A DNA stretch of 49,504 nucleotides from Pseudomonadota bacterium (GCA_023450615.1 JAEXGT010000088.1:1-49504), one strand, 5' to 3'; numbered from the stretch's first letter, positions 20,239-29,345 are shown. Numbers and translations: made by a program. The notes: a model not told the origin generated them from the sequence alone.

Positions 20239-21282
20239 TTACGGTTCTTTTGAGAGCCCCCGTTTAAGCGCAGCCTCGATCTTACCCGCTATCTCACCAT
20301 GAATTTCTTCGCGTGATCGCTTGCCGCCATCAACGCATATCGCATCCTCCTCCCCTTCTTCTCGCAGAAGGGCAGGCCCTTTTGGCGTGCAGATGCTGAA
20401 AGCACTGAAGCGAACGGCGTCAGGCACCGTATCGTAATGGGCATTCGGAATGTCTTTCCCCAAGCTGGAGGCATCGAGGGCCGGAGCTATTTTACCTTAC
20501 GGCCCAAGGTTGATAATCGCGACAGGAACCTTGATCTCTGTCAGGCTCCCGGGAGCAAAGCTGCTGCTCAACTCCGGGTCGACGGCAACCGCAGCCTTGA
20601 TCCGTTGATCATGGCGGGAGGCCGTGAGGTGTGAGGCATTGATTTTTCCCAGATCAACGCCGCTCTGAGAAAACCAAGCACAATCGATCCCGGCTTTAGG
20701 GCCGTCACATGAGCGCGCATAACTTTGGGCATCAAGACGTCCTCCAACGAGCGCCAATGCGGATGTCCCGCCAAGGAAGAAACCGACGGCAGCAACATTC
20801 CCGGGCTCGATCCGTGAGGAGAATCCCGGGTCGCCGTTGATGGCAGTCAGCGCAGAGGAGAGATCGGCAGGACGCAGCCATATCTCCTGAATGGCGGCCT
20901 GTGCATCACGCGGCCCAAGAGTTGGCGGCTGCGGAACGCCCACAATATATCCGCGCGCTGCGAGAGAGGCTGCTATCCATCCCGCATGAAATGGCGCAGC
21001 CCGGAAGCCGCCATGCGCCATCACGATGACGGGATAGCGGCCCTCGGCCATCGGCGCATCGCGTAACGCGGCCACTCCCTTAAAAACCTTGTTCTCGCCA
21101 ATAGTCTTGGGTGTCTCCAGCGCAGCTGTCGGATACCAAACAGTAAGCCCTATCGCCTGGCTGCGGGCAGGCACGGTTGCCGTCATGGAGCGCACCCCGA
21201 CCCGATGTTCAGGAGCAGCATTGGCAGCCCCGGCAATTATGCAGAACATGATTGCGGCAGCCCCGATCCGATAAGTTGACAT
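20239..21282 (-). pseudogene. Alpha/beta hydrolase (dienelactone-hydrolase-like), inactivated
   Basis: The original frame runs 347 codons from MSTYRIGAAA (signal peptide ending AGAANA) to KRGLSKEP, but an in-frame TAA at 20499-20497 interrupts it after VAIINLGP. Homologous sequence continues in the same frame (PALDASSLGKDIPNAHYDTV, then FSAFSICTPKG). The upstream part is a secreted alpha/beta hydrolase: oxyanion region MAHGGFRAAP, and the nucleophile elbow reads GFFLGG where the family has G-x-Ser-x-G. The codon at 20778-20776 is TTC, one transition from TCC (Ser). Two independent defects make a dead gene more likely than a sequencing error. It lies between the accessory locus and purM. Confidence 0.8.
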
Positions 21283-21433
21283 TCGCTCCCCTTCCCTCCA
21301 GCAGCGTTATGACATGTTACTTTGTCTCCCCATCGGCGGGGATGACAAGGGGGCATCCGCCCCAAAATCGCACGCCCCCCTTGCCTCTTGGCCCCTCTCG
21401 CCTTACTGCCCTGAGCCAACACGGGGGTGTCCC

Positions 21434-22501
21434 ATGACCGAGAAGCAGACGAACGGCCTGACCTATGCCCAAGCGGGCGTCGATATCGATGCGGGCAATG
21501 CCATGGTCGACCAGATCAAGCCTCTGGTGCGGTCTACCCGCCGCCCCGGCGCGGATGCGGAGATCGGCGGCTTCGGCGGCCTGTTCGACCTCAAGGCCGC
21601 AGGCTTCAAGGACCCGATCCTGGTGGCCGCCAATGACGGCGTGGGCACCAAGGTGAAGATCGCCATCGATACGGGCATTCACGACACGATCGGCATCGAC
21701 CTCGTGGCCATGTGCGTGAACGACATCATCGTGCAGGGCGCCGAGCCCCTCTTCTTCCTCGATTATTTCGCCACCGGAAAGCTCTCCCCCGAGGTGGGCG
21801 TCCATATCGTGAAGGGCATCGCCGAGGGCTGCCTCCAGGCGGGCTGCGCCCTCATCGGCGGCGAGACGGCGGAAATGCCGGGCCTCTACGCCAAGGGCGA
21901 CTATGACCTCGCGGGCTTCGCCGTGGGCGCGGCCGAGCGCGGCACGCTTCTGCCGAAGGACGTGAAGGCGGGCGACGTGCTGATCGGCCTACCCTCCTCC
22001 GGCGTCCATTCCAACGGCTTCTCGCTGGTGCGCCGCATCGTCGAGCATTCCGGCCTCGCTTGGGACGCGCCCGCGCCCTTCGCGCCGGGCAAGACGCTGG
22101 CTCAGGCCCTGCTGGAGCCGACCCGCATCTACGTGAAGACCCTGCTCCAGGCTCTGAAGGGCGGCGACGGCATCAACGCGCTGTGCCACATCACCGGCGG
22201 CGGATTCCCCGACAACATTCCACGCGTCCTGCCCGCTGGCGTCGGCGTGCGGCTCGACCTGAACGCCATCGACGTTCCGCCTGTCTTCGGCTGGCTTGCC
22301 AAGACTGGCGGCGTGGCGGAAGCGGAGATGCTGCGCACCTTCAATTGCGGCATCGGCATGATCGTGGTCGCAAGCGCCGATAAGGCGGATGCGGTGATCG
22401 AACGCCTGCGTCAGGCGGGCGAGGCTCCCGTGCGCATCGGCGAGACCATCGCGCATACCGGGACTGAGCCCGTGCAGACCGCAGGGTCGCTCAAGCTCTG
22501 A
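21434..22501 (+). CDS. purM: Phosphoribosylformylglycinamidine cyclo-ligase (AIR synthase)
   Basis: Purine pathway step 5: ATP-dependent ring closure of FGAM to AIR. The start MTEKQTNGLTYAQAGVDIDA at 21434 gives 355 residues, the standard length. The AIRS N-domain motifs are visible: VAANDGVGTKVKIA, the metal/ATP segment DLVAMCVNDIIVQGAEPLFF, and IGGETAEMPGLY. The C-domain has GVHSNGFSLVR and HITGGGFPDNIPR. It shares one base with purN (TGATG). I see no purine riboswitch in the 150 bp upstream, only a small palindrome near 21326-21350. Confidence 0.98.
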   Translation: MTEKQTNGLTYAQAGVDIDAGNAMVDQIKPLVRSTRRPGADAEIGGFGGLFDLKAAGFKDPILVAANDGVGTKVKIAIDTGIHDTIGIDLVAMCVNDIIVQGAEPLFFLDYFATGKLSPEVGVHIVKGIAEGCLQAGCALIGGETAEMPGLYAKGDYDLAGFAVGAAERGTLLPKDVKAGDVLIGLPSSGVHSNGFSLVRRIVEHSGLAWDAPAPFAPGKTLAQALLEPTRIYVKTLLQALKGGDGINALCHITGGGFPDNIPRVLPAGVGVRLDLNAIDVPPVFGWLAKTGGVAEAEMLRTFNCGIGMIVVASADKADAVIERLRQAGEAPVRIGETIAHTGTEPVQTAGSLKL

Positions 22502-23145
22502 TGCCCCGCCGCGTCGCCGTTCTGATTTCCGGACGCGGGTCCAACATGGTCTCGCTGATCGAGGCCGCCGCCGCGCCCGGTTTTCCCGCGGAGATCGCGC
22601 TGGTGCTCTCCAACCGCCCCGATGCGGCAGGTCTCGAGCGCGCCAAGAACGCGGGTATCGCGACGGCCATCATCGACCACAAGGATCATTCGACCCGCGA
22701 GGATTTCGAGCAGGCGATGGATGCGGTGCTTCAACGGCACGGCATCGAGTTCATTTGTCTGGCCGGTTTCATGCGCGTGCTCACCGATTGGTTCGTGGGG
22801 CGCTGGGCGGGCAGGATGATCAATATCCATCCTTCGCTTCTTCCCCTCTTCCGAGGCGTGCACACGCATCGCCGGGCGCTGGAGGAAGGCGTGCTCGTCC
22901 ACGGCTGCACGGTGCATTTCGTGGTGCCGGAACTCGACGCGGGCCCCATCATCGCCCAGGCCGCCGTGCCGGTGGTGCCCAACGATACGGAAGAGAGCCT
23001 CGCCGCGCGCATCCTGGTGCAGGAGCACCTGCTCTATCCGCAGGCTCTGCGCATGATCAGCGACGGCAGCGCACGACTTGAGAACGGGCGCGTGGTCTTC
23101 TCGAAAGGCTGGAGCGGCGAAGGCGCGTTGCGCTCGCCCTCATAA
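22501..23145 (+). CDS. purN: Phosphoribosylglycinamide formyltransferase (GAR transformylase)
   Basis: Purine pathway step 3: transfers formyl from 10-formyl-tetrahydrofolate to GAR. The 214-residue length is normal. The phosphate loop GRGSNM is at residues 11-16. The catalytic Asn-His-Asp set is visible: NIHPSLLPLF (Asn and His), then HFVVPELDAGPII (Asp). The ATG overlaps the purM stop by one base, so the pair is co-translated. Confidence 0.98.
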   Translation: MPRRVAVLISGRGSNMVSLIEAAAAPGFPAEIALVLSNRPDAAGLERAKNAGIATAIIDHKDHSTREDFEQAMDAVLQRHGIEFICLAGFMRVLTDWFVGRWAGRMINIHPSLLPLFRGVHTHRRALEEGVLVHGCTVHFVVPELDAGPIIAQAAVPVVPNDTEESLAARILVQEHLLYPQALRMISDGSARLENGRVVFSKGWSGEGALRSPS

Positions 23146-23150
23146 AACAT

Positions 23151-23184
23151 CATCCCGGATCTTCGCCGTGCTCCGCCCGGGATG
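23151..23184. repeat. Intergenic palindrome (CATCCCGG family)
   Basis: The arms CATCCCGG and CCGGGATG surround a TCCGC-containing loop. It starts 5 bp past the purN stop and probably serves as the 3-prime end hairpin for purN and for the convergent gene at 23195. Confidence 0.6.
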
Positions 23185-23194
23185 ACGCGCTTGA

Positions 23195-23557
23195 TTACAT
23201 CCGCGGGCGCGGCAGCTTGCAGGCGTCGAGGGCGGCGAGCGCCTTCTCACGGGCGCTGTCGTTGAACACGCCCGTATTGCGATAGGCCTGCACTTCTTCG
23301 GCGCTCAAGGCGCGCATCGTGCGGCCTGCATAGCAGCCGCATTTCGACGTGAAGGAAGCTTCGCTGGCATTCTGCTGCTTGGCCTGGACGATGGCGCAGG
23401 CCTGGCTCACGCGCGCGCGCAGATCGGCCATGCTGGCGGTCTTCAGCGCCGGGTCCGGCTCGTACTGCGTGGGCATGCTGGACGAGGCTGCGAAAGCGGC
23501 AACTGCGCCTCCGGCAATGAACGCCGCCGTCAACAGCGCGCGAAAGGTCGAGATCAT
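23195..23557 (-). CDS. Small secreted protein with conserved cysteines, unknown function
   Basis: A 120-residue protein. The start MISTFRALLTAA at 23557 opens a clean signal peptide ending near AAFAA, and GTGGAG lies just upstream as a ribosome site. The mature part is helical with four Cys (SQACAIV, KCGCYAG, DACKLPR), so periplasmic disulfides are likely. There is no recognisable enzyme motif. It converges with purN. Confidence 0.75.
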   Translation of the reverse strand: MISTFRALLTAAFIAGGAVAAFAASSSMPTQYEPDPALKTASMADLRARVSQACAIVQAKQQNASEASFTSKCGCYAGRTMRALSAEEVQAYRNTGVFNDSAREKALAALDACKLPRPRM

Positions 23558-23670
23558 GGAAGGCTCCACAGGAACAATATTCACTTGGGAGCTTAAGAAT
23601 AGGCTCGGGGCCACCGGATCAAGCGCTACGCGAAAACAGGATTAAGAAGGTCTGACCAATTGAACGCGGC

Positions 23671-23772
23671 CCTCATCCTGAGGAGGCGCGCAAGCGCCGT
23701 CTTGAAGGAGGTTCCAGAGAGCACTGGAATCTCGTTCGAGACGCAGACTTACGTCTGCTCCTCAGAATGAGG
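23671..23772. repeat. Nested intergenic palindrome, second copy
   Basis: The outer arms CCTCATCCTGAGGAG (23671-23685) and CTCCTCAGAATGAGG (23758-23772) differ from perfect by one base. Inner TCTTGAAGGAGG-like and TTCGAGACG-like arms match the element at 5431-5534. It follows the end of the molybdopterin oxidoreductase gene. Confidence 0.7.
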
Positions 23773-23784
23773 TTATATTCGTTG

Positions 23785-25938
23785 TCAGCCGGGAATTGGC
23801 TCAAGCCGCTCGCGAACGCTGACGACAGGCGTCTCGACTGCGAGATCACCGCTCACCTTCTCCAGCGCCACGCGGTTGTCGTGGAAGGCTGCGCCGCCAT
23901 AGGGCGCGACCTGATCGCCGCCGGTCAGCGTGTTGATGCCGCGCCCCATCGGATGCGCCTTGTTGGGCCAGATGCCTTCCGCGATCAGCACGCCGCGCCG
24001 CACGCCTTCGAACAGACGCGCGCGGAGGTACACCTCGCCGCGATGGTTCTTCAGCTTCACCCAATCGCCATCGGCGATGTCTTGCTTCTCTGCATCGAAG
24101 GGATGGATCATCACCTCGGGCCTGCCCTCCTTGGCGATGGAGCCGGGCGTTTCAGTGAAGGAGGAGTTCAGGAAGCTGCGCGCCGGGCTGGTCGCCAGGC
24201 GGAAGGGATATTCCTCCGTCGCCGATTCAATGACGCCCCAGTGATCCGGAAATTCCGGCATGCTGGCATGAGGCCCCATCGGGCCGTTGTTGTAGGACGG
24301 CACTGAGGTCCAGTCCGGCTTGAAGCGGAACTTGCCGTCCGGATAGCCGAAGCCTTTCAGATAATGCGCTTCCTCGAAGGGCGGCTGCACATCCTTATGC
24401 ACGGCAGCCTCCAGATCCTCGATGCTGCCCCAGCCGGAATTGCGCAAGGTCCAGTCGATGATCTCGCGCGGTTCCATGTCGAAGGCGCGATGCTCGGCGC
24501 CGATGCGCTTGGCGAGCGCACGCGTGACTTCGTGGTTCGACAGGCATTCGCCGGGAGGGTCGATGAGCTTCGGCCCGATCTGAAAGTGCTGATGCCCGCC
24601 GCCGGAATAGAGATCGTCGTGCTCCATGAACATGGTCGCGGGCAAAACGATATCGGCCATCATCGCCGTCTCGGTCATAAACTGCTCGTGCACGCAGACG
24701 AACAGGTCCTCGCGGGCGAAGCCCTGCTTCACCAGTGCCTGCTCAGGCGCGACGGAAACGGGATTGGTGTTCTGGATCAGCAGCGCCTTGACCGGCGGGC
24801 CGTTATAGAGAGCCTCGGCATCGCCGGTAAGCACACGCCCGATCTGCGACTGGTCGAGTTTCCGGATGGAGTGATCGATGGCGTCATGCCCTTCGATCAA
24901 CGCCTTATTCCACTTGAAGATGCCGCTGTTGGAATGGAACGCGCCGCCGCCCTCATGCTGCCATGCGCCCGTCACCGCAGGAATGCAGGCCGCCGCGTGC
25001 ATGTTCACCGCGCCGTTGCGCTGGCGGCCGAAGCCGTAGCCGAGACGGAAGAAGGTGCGCTTGGTGGTGCCGACGAGTTTGGCAAACGCCTCGATCTCCT
25101 CCACCGACAAACCGGTGATGGCGGAAGCCCAAGCGGGATCGCGGGTCTTGAGATGCGCTTCCAGCTCGCGCGGATGATCGGTGTAGCGTTCGAGGTAATT
25201 CCAGTCTGCATACCCGTCGCGGAACAGCACATGCATCACCGCACAGGCGAGCGCGCCGTCGGTGCCCGGCTTCACCAGCAGCGCCATGTCGGCCTGCTTC
25301 ATGGTTGCGTTCATGTAGATGTCGACGGCGACGATCTTCGCGCCGCGCTCCTTCCGGGCGCGCATGGCGTGAGTCATCACGTTGACCTGCGTGTGAACCG
25401 GGTTCGTGCCCCAGATCACCACGCAATCGGAAACCGCCATCTCGCGCGGATCGGAGCCCGCGAGCTTGCCGGTTCCCGCCACATAGCCGGTCCAGCCCAT
25501 GGGCGTGCAGATGGTCGAATACTGGCCGGAATATTTCTTCACGTGGCGCAGGCGGTTGATGCCGTCGCGCATCACGAGGCCCATGGTGCCCGCGTAGTAA
25601 TAGGGCCAGACGGACTCGGTGCCGAATTCCTTCTCGGCCTTGAGGAACTCACGCGCCACGATATCGAGCGCCTCGTCCCAGGAGATCCGCTCGAACTGGC
25701 CCGAGCCTTTCGGGCCCACCCGCTTCATGGGGTGGAGCAGCCGATCCGGATGGTGGATGCGCTCCGCATAGCGCGCCACCTTCGCGCAGATCACGCCCGC
25801 CGTGTAGGTGTTGGTCCTCGCCCCATGCACCCGCCCAATGCTCTTTCCGTCGATCACCTCCACGTCGAGGGAACAGACGGACGGGCAATCATGCGGACAG
25901 ACGGAAGCGCGGCGGTCGATGCGGGGAGCTTGGTTCAT
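23785..25938 (-). CDS. Molybdopterin (bis-MGD) oxidoreductase with an N-terminal 4Fe-4S cluster
   Basis: A 717-residue DMSO-reductase-superfamily enzyme. Cys14, Cys18, Cys22 and Cys51 (VCPHDCPSVC ... GVICAKV) form the 4Fe-4S motif. The Mo-bis-MGD domains follow (WDEALDIVA, VIWGTNPVHTQ, LIQNTNPVSVAP). A C-terminal beta-barrel domain has the dinucleotide-binding segment GDWVKLKNHRGEV. No Tat signal is present, so it is cytoplasmic. The substrate is not evident: it resembles formate-dehydrogenase and thiosulfate/DMSO-reductase-like members without an adjacent electron-transfer subunit or chaperone gene. The gene stands alone between palindromes. Confidence 0.88.
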   Translation of the reverse strand: MNQAPRIDRRASVCPHDCPSVCSLDVEVIDGKSIGRVHGARTNTYTAGVICAKVARYAERIHHPDRLLHPMKRVGPKGSGQFERISWDEALDIVAREFLKAEKEFGTESVWPYYYAGTMGLVMRDGINRLRHVKKYSGQYSTICTPMGWTGYVAGTGKLAGSDPREMAVSDCVVIWGTNPVHTQVNVMTHAMRARKERGAKIVAVDIYMNATMKQADMALLVKPGTDGALACAVMHVLFRDGYADWNYLERYTDHPRELEAHLKTRDPAWASAITGLSVEEIEAFAKLVGTTKRTFFRLGYGFGRQRNGAVNMHAAACIPAVTGAWQHEGGGAFHSNSGIFKWNKALIEGHDAIDHSIRKLDQSQIGRVLTGDAEALYNGPPVKALLIQNTNPVSVAPEQALVKQGFAREDLFVCVHEQFMTETAMMADIVLPATMFMEHDDLYSGGGHQHFQIGPKLIDPPGECLSNHEVTRALAKRIGAEHRAFDMEPREIIDWTLRNSGWGSIEDLEAAVHKDVQPPFEEAHYLKGFGYPDGKFRFKPDWTSVPSYNNGPMGPHASMPEFPDHWGVIESATEEYPFRLATSPARSFLNSSFTETPGSIAKEGRPEVMIHPFDAEKQDIADGDWVKLKNHRGEVYLRARLFEGVRRGVLIAEGIWPNKAHPMGRGINTLTGGDQVAPYGGAAFHDNRVALEKVSGDLAVETPVVSVRERLEPIPG

Positions 25939-26264
25939 GGCGGGCGCATCATGACGGAGCCGGCGGCCAAAGAAAAGGCTGCTGTTTCCTCTCTCCTGCG
26001 GGGAGGGATCGAGGGTGGGACAGCAAAGTCAAAGCGCTTCGAGCGGTCCAGTGAGCATGAGCGGCGCTGCCAGCGGCCACCTCTCCCCGGCGGGGAGAGG
26101 TCGAGCGCAGCGAGGGTGAGGGGGTGAGACCTCTCCGGATAGACCTGTAACCCCTCACCCGGTGAGGGCCGGCGAGATCATTGTCAGCAACCATGTTGCT
26201 TTTTGACCTTGCGGGCCGGGTGCCTTCGAAACTAGGTTTCGTGGCAGTTATTAAGGATCATCCT
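25939..26264. other. Intergenic region with REP-like hairpins
   Basis: There is no gene in these 326 bp. CCTCTCCCC and GGGGAGAGG (26080-26088, 26092-26100) form a 9-bp hairpin; a GAGGGTGAGGGG stretch and its complement CCCCTCACCC (26152-26161) give a second fold. AAGGATCAT before 26265 is the ribosome site of the next gene. Confidence 0.55.
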
Positions 26265-26756
26265 ATGCGTACCCATCTCGCCCTAGCCCTTCTCGCCACC
26301 TTGTCGACTTCGGTCGCCGCCGGCGCATCCGAGGCCGAGCGATATACCTCCTTATGCATCCCGGCTGACGGTCGAGAGGCCTGCCTCCAGGGCCGGGCTC
26401 GCTTTATCGAGACTTATGAGAAGGCCATCCGGCAGGACTACACGGCTCAACGGAACGTCGCCTACATGCTTGGCAACAAGCTCGGTGATGCCGTGCCGAC
26501 GGATCGGGTTCACGCCTGCGCCTGGCGGATGGTGATCGTCTTGTCAGGCTCCCCAAAGGTCGACAGCAGCGACAGAGGCAATATGGACCTCGATTGCGGC
26601 CGGCTTCCGCCGGACAAAGTCCCCGCCGCAAAGACCAGGGCCTCGGCCATCAACCGCGAGATCCTGGCAGCCAAGGGCACGAAGCTGCCAAAGCCCGCCG
26701 CTCAGCCCAAAAAGCCGGCCAAGGAACTGGATGGCGAAGCCCGCCCCCTGTTCTGA
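26265..26756 (+). CDS. Secreted protein of unknown function
   Basis: A 163-residue protein. The start MRTHLALALLATLS at 26265 is supported by AAGGAT 6 bp upstream and by a clean signal peptide (cleavage near AAGASEA). The mature part is helical with four Cys (SLCIPADGREACLQG, HACAWRM, LDCGRLPP), so two disulfides are likely. The end is Lys/Pro-rich (KLPKPAAQPKKPAKEL) and probably disordered or cell-wall facing. The spacing (CAWRMVI after VPTDRVHA) recalls Sel1-like secreted proteins, but no full repeat is present. It is followed by a strong terminator. Confidence 0.8.
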   Translation: MRTHLALALLATLSTSVAAGASEAERYTSLCIPADGREACLQGRARFIETYEKAIRQDYTAQRNVAYMLGNKLGDAVPTDRVHACAWRMVIVLSGSPKVDSSDRGNMDLDCGRLPPDKVPAAKTRASAINREILAAKGTKLPKPAAQPKKPAKELDGEARPLF

Positions 26757-26771
26757 CCGCTTCGGTCTTAA

Positions 26772-26808
26772 AGCCCTCTCAGAGCCTTCTGAGAGGGCTA
26801 TTATTATG
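26772..26808 (+). terminator. Rho-independent terminator
   Basis: A 12-bp perfect stem AGCCCTCTCAGA / TCTGAGAGGGCT with a GCCT loop is followed by ATTATTAT, 15 bp past the stop of the gene at 26265. Confidence 0.85.
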
Positions 26809-26972
26809 GTGCAAATTCAAGTGGCGCGCTCTGCAAAATCGGCCGGCGCGCTTCACCCGGACCTTAAGGTCCGACCTCTCCCTCAGGGAGAGGTGAGAAG
26901 CGCCGGACTTATGAGGCACTTACCCGCCCCACATAAGGGAGAGGGAAAAGCACCGACATCAGTCGCCAATAG

Positions 26973-26996
26973 AAAAGGCCGCCCTGAAGGCGGCCT
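26973..26996 (-). terminator. Rho-independent terminator of ndk
   Basis: Read on the minus strand, AGGCCGCC(T) pairs with GGCGGCCT around a TCAG loop and is followed by TTTTC. It lies about 30 bp after the ndk stop codon. Confidence 0.8.
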
Positions 26997-27026
26997 GATC
27001 ATTCCATTCGGAAAGCCGGATGAGGC

Positions 27027-27449
27027 TTAGCCGACGATCTCGTTGCCCGAGAAGAACTGGGCGATCTCGATCTTGGCGTTGTCGACGCTGTCGGAGCCGT
27101 GGACCGAGTTCTCGCCGATGGACTTGGCGTAGAGCTTGCGGATGGTGCCCTCGGCAGCGCTCTCCGGGTTGGTAGCGCCCATGATCTCGCGGTAGCGGAG
27201 AACGGCGTTCTCGCCTTCGAGAACCTGCACGACGACCGGGCCGGAGACCATGAAGTCCACGAGCTCACCGAAGAAGGGGCGCTCCTTGTGGACGGCGTAG
27301 AAGGTCTCGGCCTCGCGGCGGGACATGAGAATGCGCTTCTGGGCGACGATGCGCAGACCGGCCTTTTCGATGACGGCGTTGACGGCGCCAGTCAGGTTAC
27401 GCTCGGTCGCGTCGGGCTTGATGATGGAGAAAGTACGCTCGATGGCCAT
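27027..27449 (-). CDS. ndk: Nucleoside diphosphate kinase
   Basis: Balances NTP and dNTP pools by phosphate transfer through a phospho-histidine. The 140-residue length is standard. ERTFSIIKPDATERNL opens the fold, and the catalytic His lies in NSVHGSDSVDNA. The residues for nucleotide phosphate binding (Lys in IIKPDA, Arg in YREIMGATNP) are present. It stands alone, with its own terminator. Confidence 0.98.
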   Translation of the reverse strand: MAIERTFSIIKPDATERNLTGAVNAVIEKAGLRIVAQKRILMSRREAETFYAVHKERPFFGELVDFMVSGPVVVQVLEGENAVLRYREIMGATNPESAAEGTIRKLYAKSIGENSVHGSDSVDNAKIEIAQFFSGNEIVG

Positions 27450-27637
27450 GGAAGGTCACCCTTTTTAAGTGAAAAATTCGGAAAGTCCGGCGCTTATAGC
27501 GGCGAGCCCCCTCCCTCTCAAGCGCCTTTTCGAGATTGCGAGGGTTATCGTAAAGAGCAACCCCGATTGGAAAGCCCGGTCTTGTCCTCTAGTCGTCTCC
27601 CCGACCGGTCCGGCCAAGACCAGCCAGGAGGAACAAC

Positions 27638-28036
27638 ATGAAGTCTCTACCCCTTGCCACGCTTGGTCTTTTCCTCCTGACAGGGGTGGCCCAGGCTCAG
27701 GACCCGAGCGGAACCTATCTCAGCGAGACCGGCGAAACCCAGGTACGGATCGCCCGGTGCGGGCAGGCCTATTGCGGCGCCATCCTCTCCGTGAAGGGTG
27801 AGGCCAAGGACGTCTACAACCCCGATCCCAATCTGAAGGGCCGCAATCTCGTCGGCATCCAGATGATTTCCAACCTCCAGCCTTCCGGCGACGGCTTCAC
27901 CGGCCAGCTCTACAACTACAAGGACGGCAAGACCTATACGGGCAAGATGACCTTCGCGGGCAAGGCCATGCAGCTCTCCGGCTGCGTCATGGGCGGCTTG
28001 ATCTGCCGGTCGCAGACCTGGGTGAAGGTGAATTAA
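27638..28036 (+). CDS. DUF2147-family secreted protein
   Basis: A 132-residue protein with a strong ribosome site (AGGAGG 7 bp upstream) and a signal peptide ending AQAQ. The mature domain matches DUF2147: GTYLSETGETQVRIARCGQA with paired Cys (RCGQAYCG), the YNYKDGKTYTGKM strand pair, and a C-terminal Cys pair (LSGCVMGGLICRSQTWVKV). It is a small periplasmic beta-barrel-like fold. The molecular role is not established; the family often responds to envelope conditions. It is divergent from ndk. Confidence 0.88.
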   Translation: MKSLPLATLGLFLLTGVAQAQDPSGTYLSETGETQVRIARCGQAYCGAILSVKGEAKDVYNPDPNLKGRNLVGIQMISNLQPSGDGFTGQLYNYKDGKTYTGKMTFAGKAMQLSGCVMGGLICRSQTWVKVN

Positions 28037-28186
28037 GCCTACTGTGGCATCATCCAGACGGCGCTGCCGCGCCGAGATCGCCCTCCGGACAGACGCGAAA
28101 ACCTCCTCGCCGTCATCCCCGAGCAGGCGGGGATAACGGTGGTAGTCCGGGCGTTTCATTCTAGAAACCATCCCGGATAACGCAGG

Positions 28187-28894
28187 CTACCGTGCCTTCT
28201 GCCCGAAGAGGACCGCCTGCACGGCGGGGTCCTTCATGTCGTAGGAGCCCCGGTCCTCGGCCCCAACCTCGATCGCCCGCCGCACCGCCGGACGTTCCAG
28301 CACGGCACCGAGCCAGCGCTTCACGTGCGGGAAATCCTCGATGTTCTGGCCCTGGCGCTCCCAGAGCTTCGCCCAGGGGGCGATGGCCATGTCGGCGATG
28401 GAGTATTCGCCCGCCACGAATTCCCGGTCCGCGAGGCGCTTGTTCAGTACGCCGTAGAGACGATTGGTCTCGTTGGTGTAGCGCTCTATGGCGTAGGGCA
28501 CCTGCTCCGGCGCGTAGATGCGGAAATGGTGCGTCTGGCCGAGCATGGGGCCGAAGCCGCCCATCTGCCAGAACAGCCATTGATCGACCTCGACGCGGCC
28601 GCGCTCGTCCTGCGGATAGAACCTTCCGGTCTTGCGGCCGAGATATTGCAGGATCGCGCCGGACTCGAACACGGAGATCGGCTGCCCGTCCGGTCCCTCA
28701 TGATCGACGATGGCAGGCATCTTGTTGTTGGGCGAGATGTCCAGGAACTCGGGCTTGAACTGGTCGCCCTTGCCGATATTCACCGGATGGATCGCATAAG
28801 GCAGCCCGCATTCCTCGAGCATGATGGTGATCTTCCATCCGTTCGGGGTCGGCCAGTAATAAAGATCGATCGGTTGTTGGGCGGACGCCGCCAT
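28187..28894 (-). CDS. Glutathione S-transferase family protein (YfcG/Nu-class-like)
   Basis: A 235-residue protein. The start MAASAQQPIDLYYW at 28894 is chosen because AAGGAGAGG lies upstream; the longer frame reads into intergenic sequence. The thioredoxin-like N-domain has WPTPNGWKITIMLEE, with PNG at the active-site loop as in YfcG-type disulfide-bond reductases, then NKMPAIVDHEG and the glutathione-binding FESGAILQYLG. The helical C-domain has EYSIADMAIAPW. Its likely role is glutathione-dependent disulfide reduction or detoxification. Confidence 0.9.
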   Translation of the reverse strand: MAASAQQPIDLYYWPTPNGWKITIMLEECGLPYAIHPVNIGKGDQFKPEFLDISPNNKMPAIVDHEGPDGQPISVFESGAILQYLGRKTGRFYPQDERGRVEVDQWLFWQMGGFGPMLGQTHHFRIYAPEQVPYAIERYTNETNRLYGVLNKRLADREFVAGEYSIADMAIAPWAKLWERQGQNIEDFPHVKRWLGAVLERPAVRRAIEVGAEDRGSYDMKDPAVQAVLFGQKAR

Positions 28895-29083
28895 GGCAGG
28901 CCTCTCCTTGGATGACGATGCGGATCTACTGGGAAAGTAGGGTATCCCGCCCGATCCTGCATCCTCAAGGCCGAAGGTTTGCGGTGGATAGAGCCCATGG
29001 CCGCTTTCGGGACCTTGCATGTTTCAATGTTTCATCATGAGATGCGCCGGAGCGCCTTCGAAGCGCCTATGGGGGATTTTACG

Positions 29084-29329
29084 ATGAACCGCATTCTCAG
29101 CACGGCTCTTGCCGCCTCTCTCGCCCTGTCTTTCGCCGCCCCGGCCATGGCCGAGACGAAGCCGAAGAAAGAGCCGACCGCAGCCCAGCTCGCCGCCCGC
29201 GAGCGCATGAAGACATGCAGCGCCGAGTGGAAGGAAGCCAAGGCCGCCAAGAAGATCGAGCCCGGCATGAAGTGGCCGAAATACTGGAGCGCCTGCAACA
29301 CGCGCCTCAAGGGCGGCACGAAGGCTTGA
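29084..29329 (+). CDS. PsiF-repeat-like small secreted protein
   Basis: An 81-residue protein. The start MNRILSTALAASLA at 29084 has GGGGGA about 8 bp upstream and a signal peptide ending PAMA. The mature part is Lys/Ala-rich, with the segment RERMKTCSAEWKEAKA and a second Cys in WSACNTRLKGG, like the PsiF repeat of phosphate-starvation-inducible proteins. The function is unknown. Confidence 0.8.
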   Translation: MNRILSTALAASLALSFAAPAMAETKPKKEPTAAQLAARERMKTCSAEWKEAKAAKKIEPGMKWPKYWSACNTRLKGGTKA

Positions 29330-29345
29330 ACTAAGACCTGATTTC

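Noticed and set aside
20066..20302. 78-codon plus-strand frame after the methyltransferase
   Set aside because: It spans the terminator and runs into the 3-prime end of the opposite hydrolase pseudogene.
21283..21433. Purine riboswitch upstream of purM
   Set aside because: I see no conserved aptamer core, only a short CCCC/GGGG hairpin of the intergenic repeat type.
24364..26127. 587-codon plus-strand frame opposite the molybdopterin oxidoreductase
   Set aside because: Antisense shadow; the minus-strand protein has clear Fe-S and MGD motifs.
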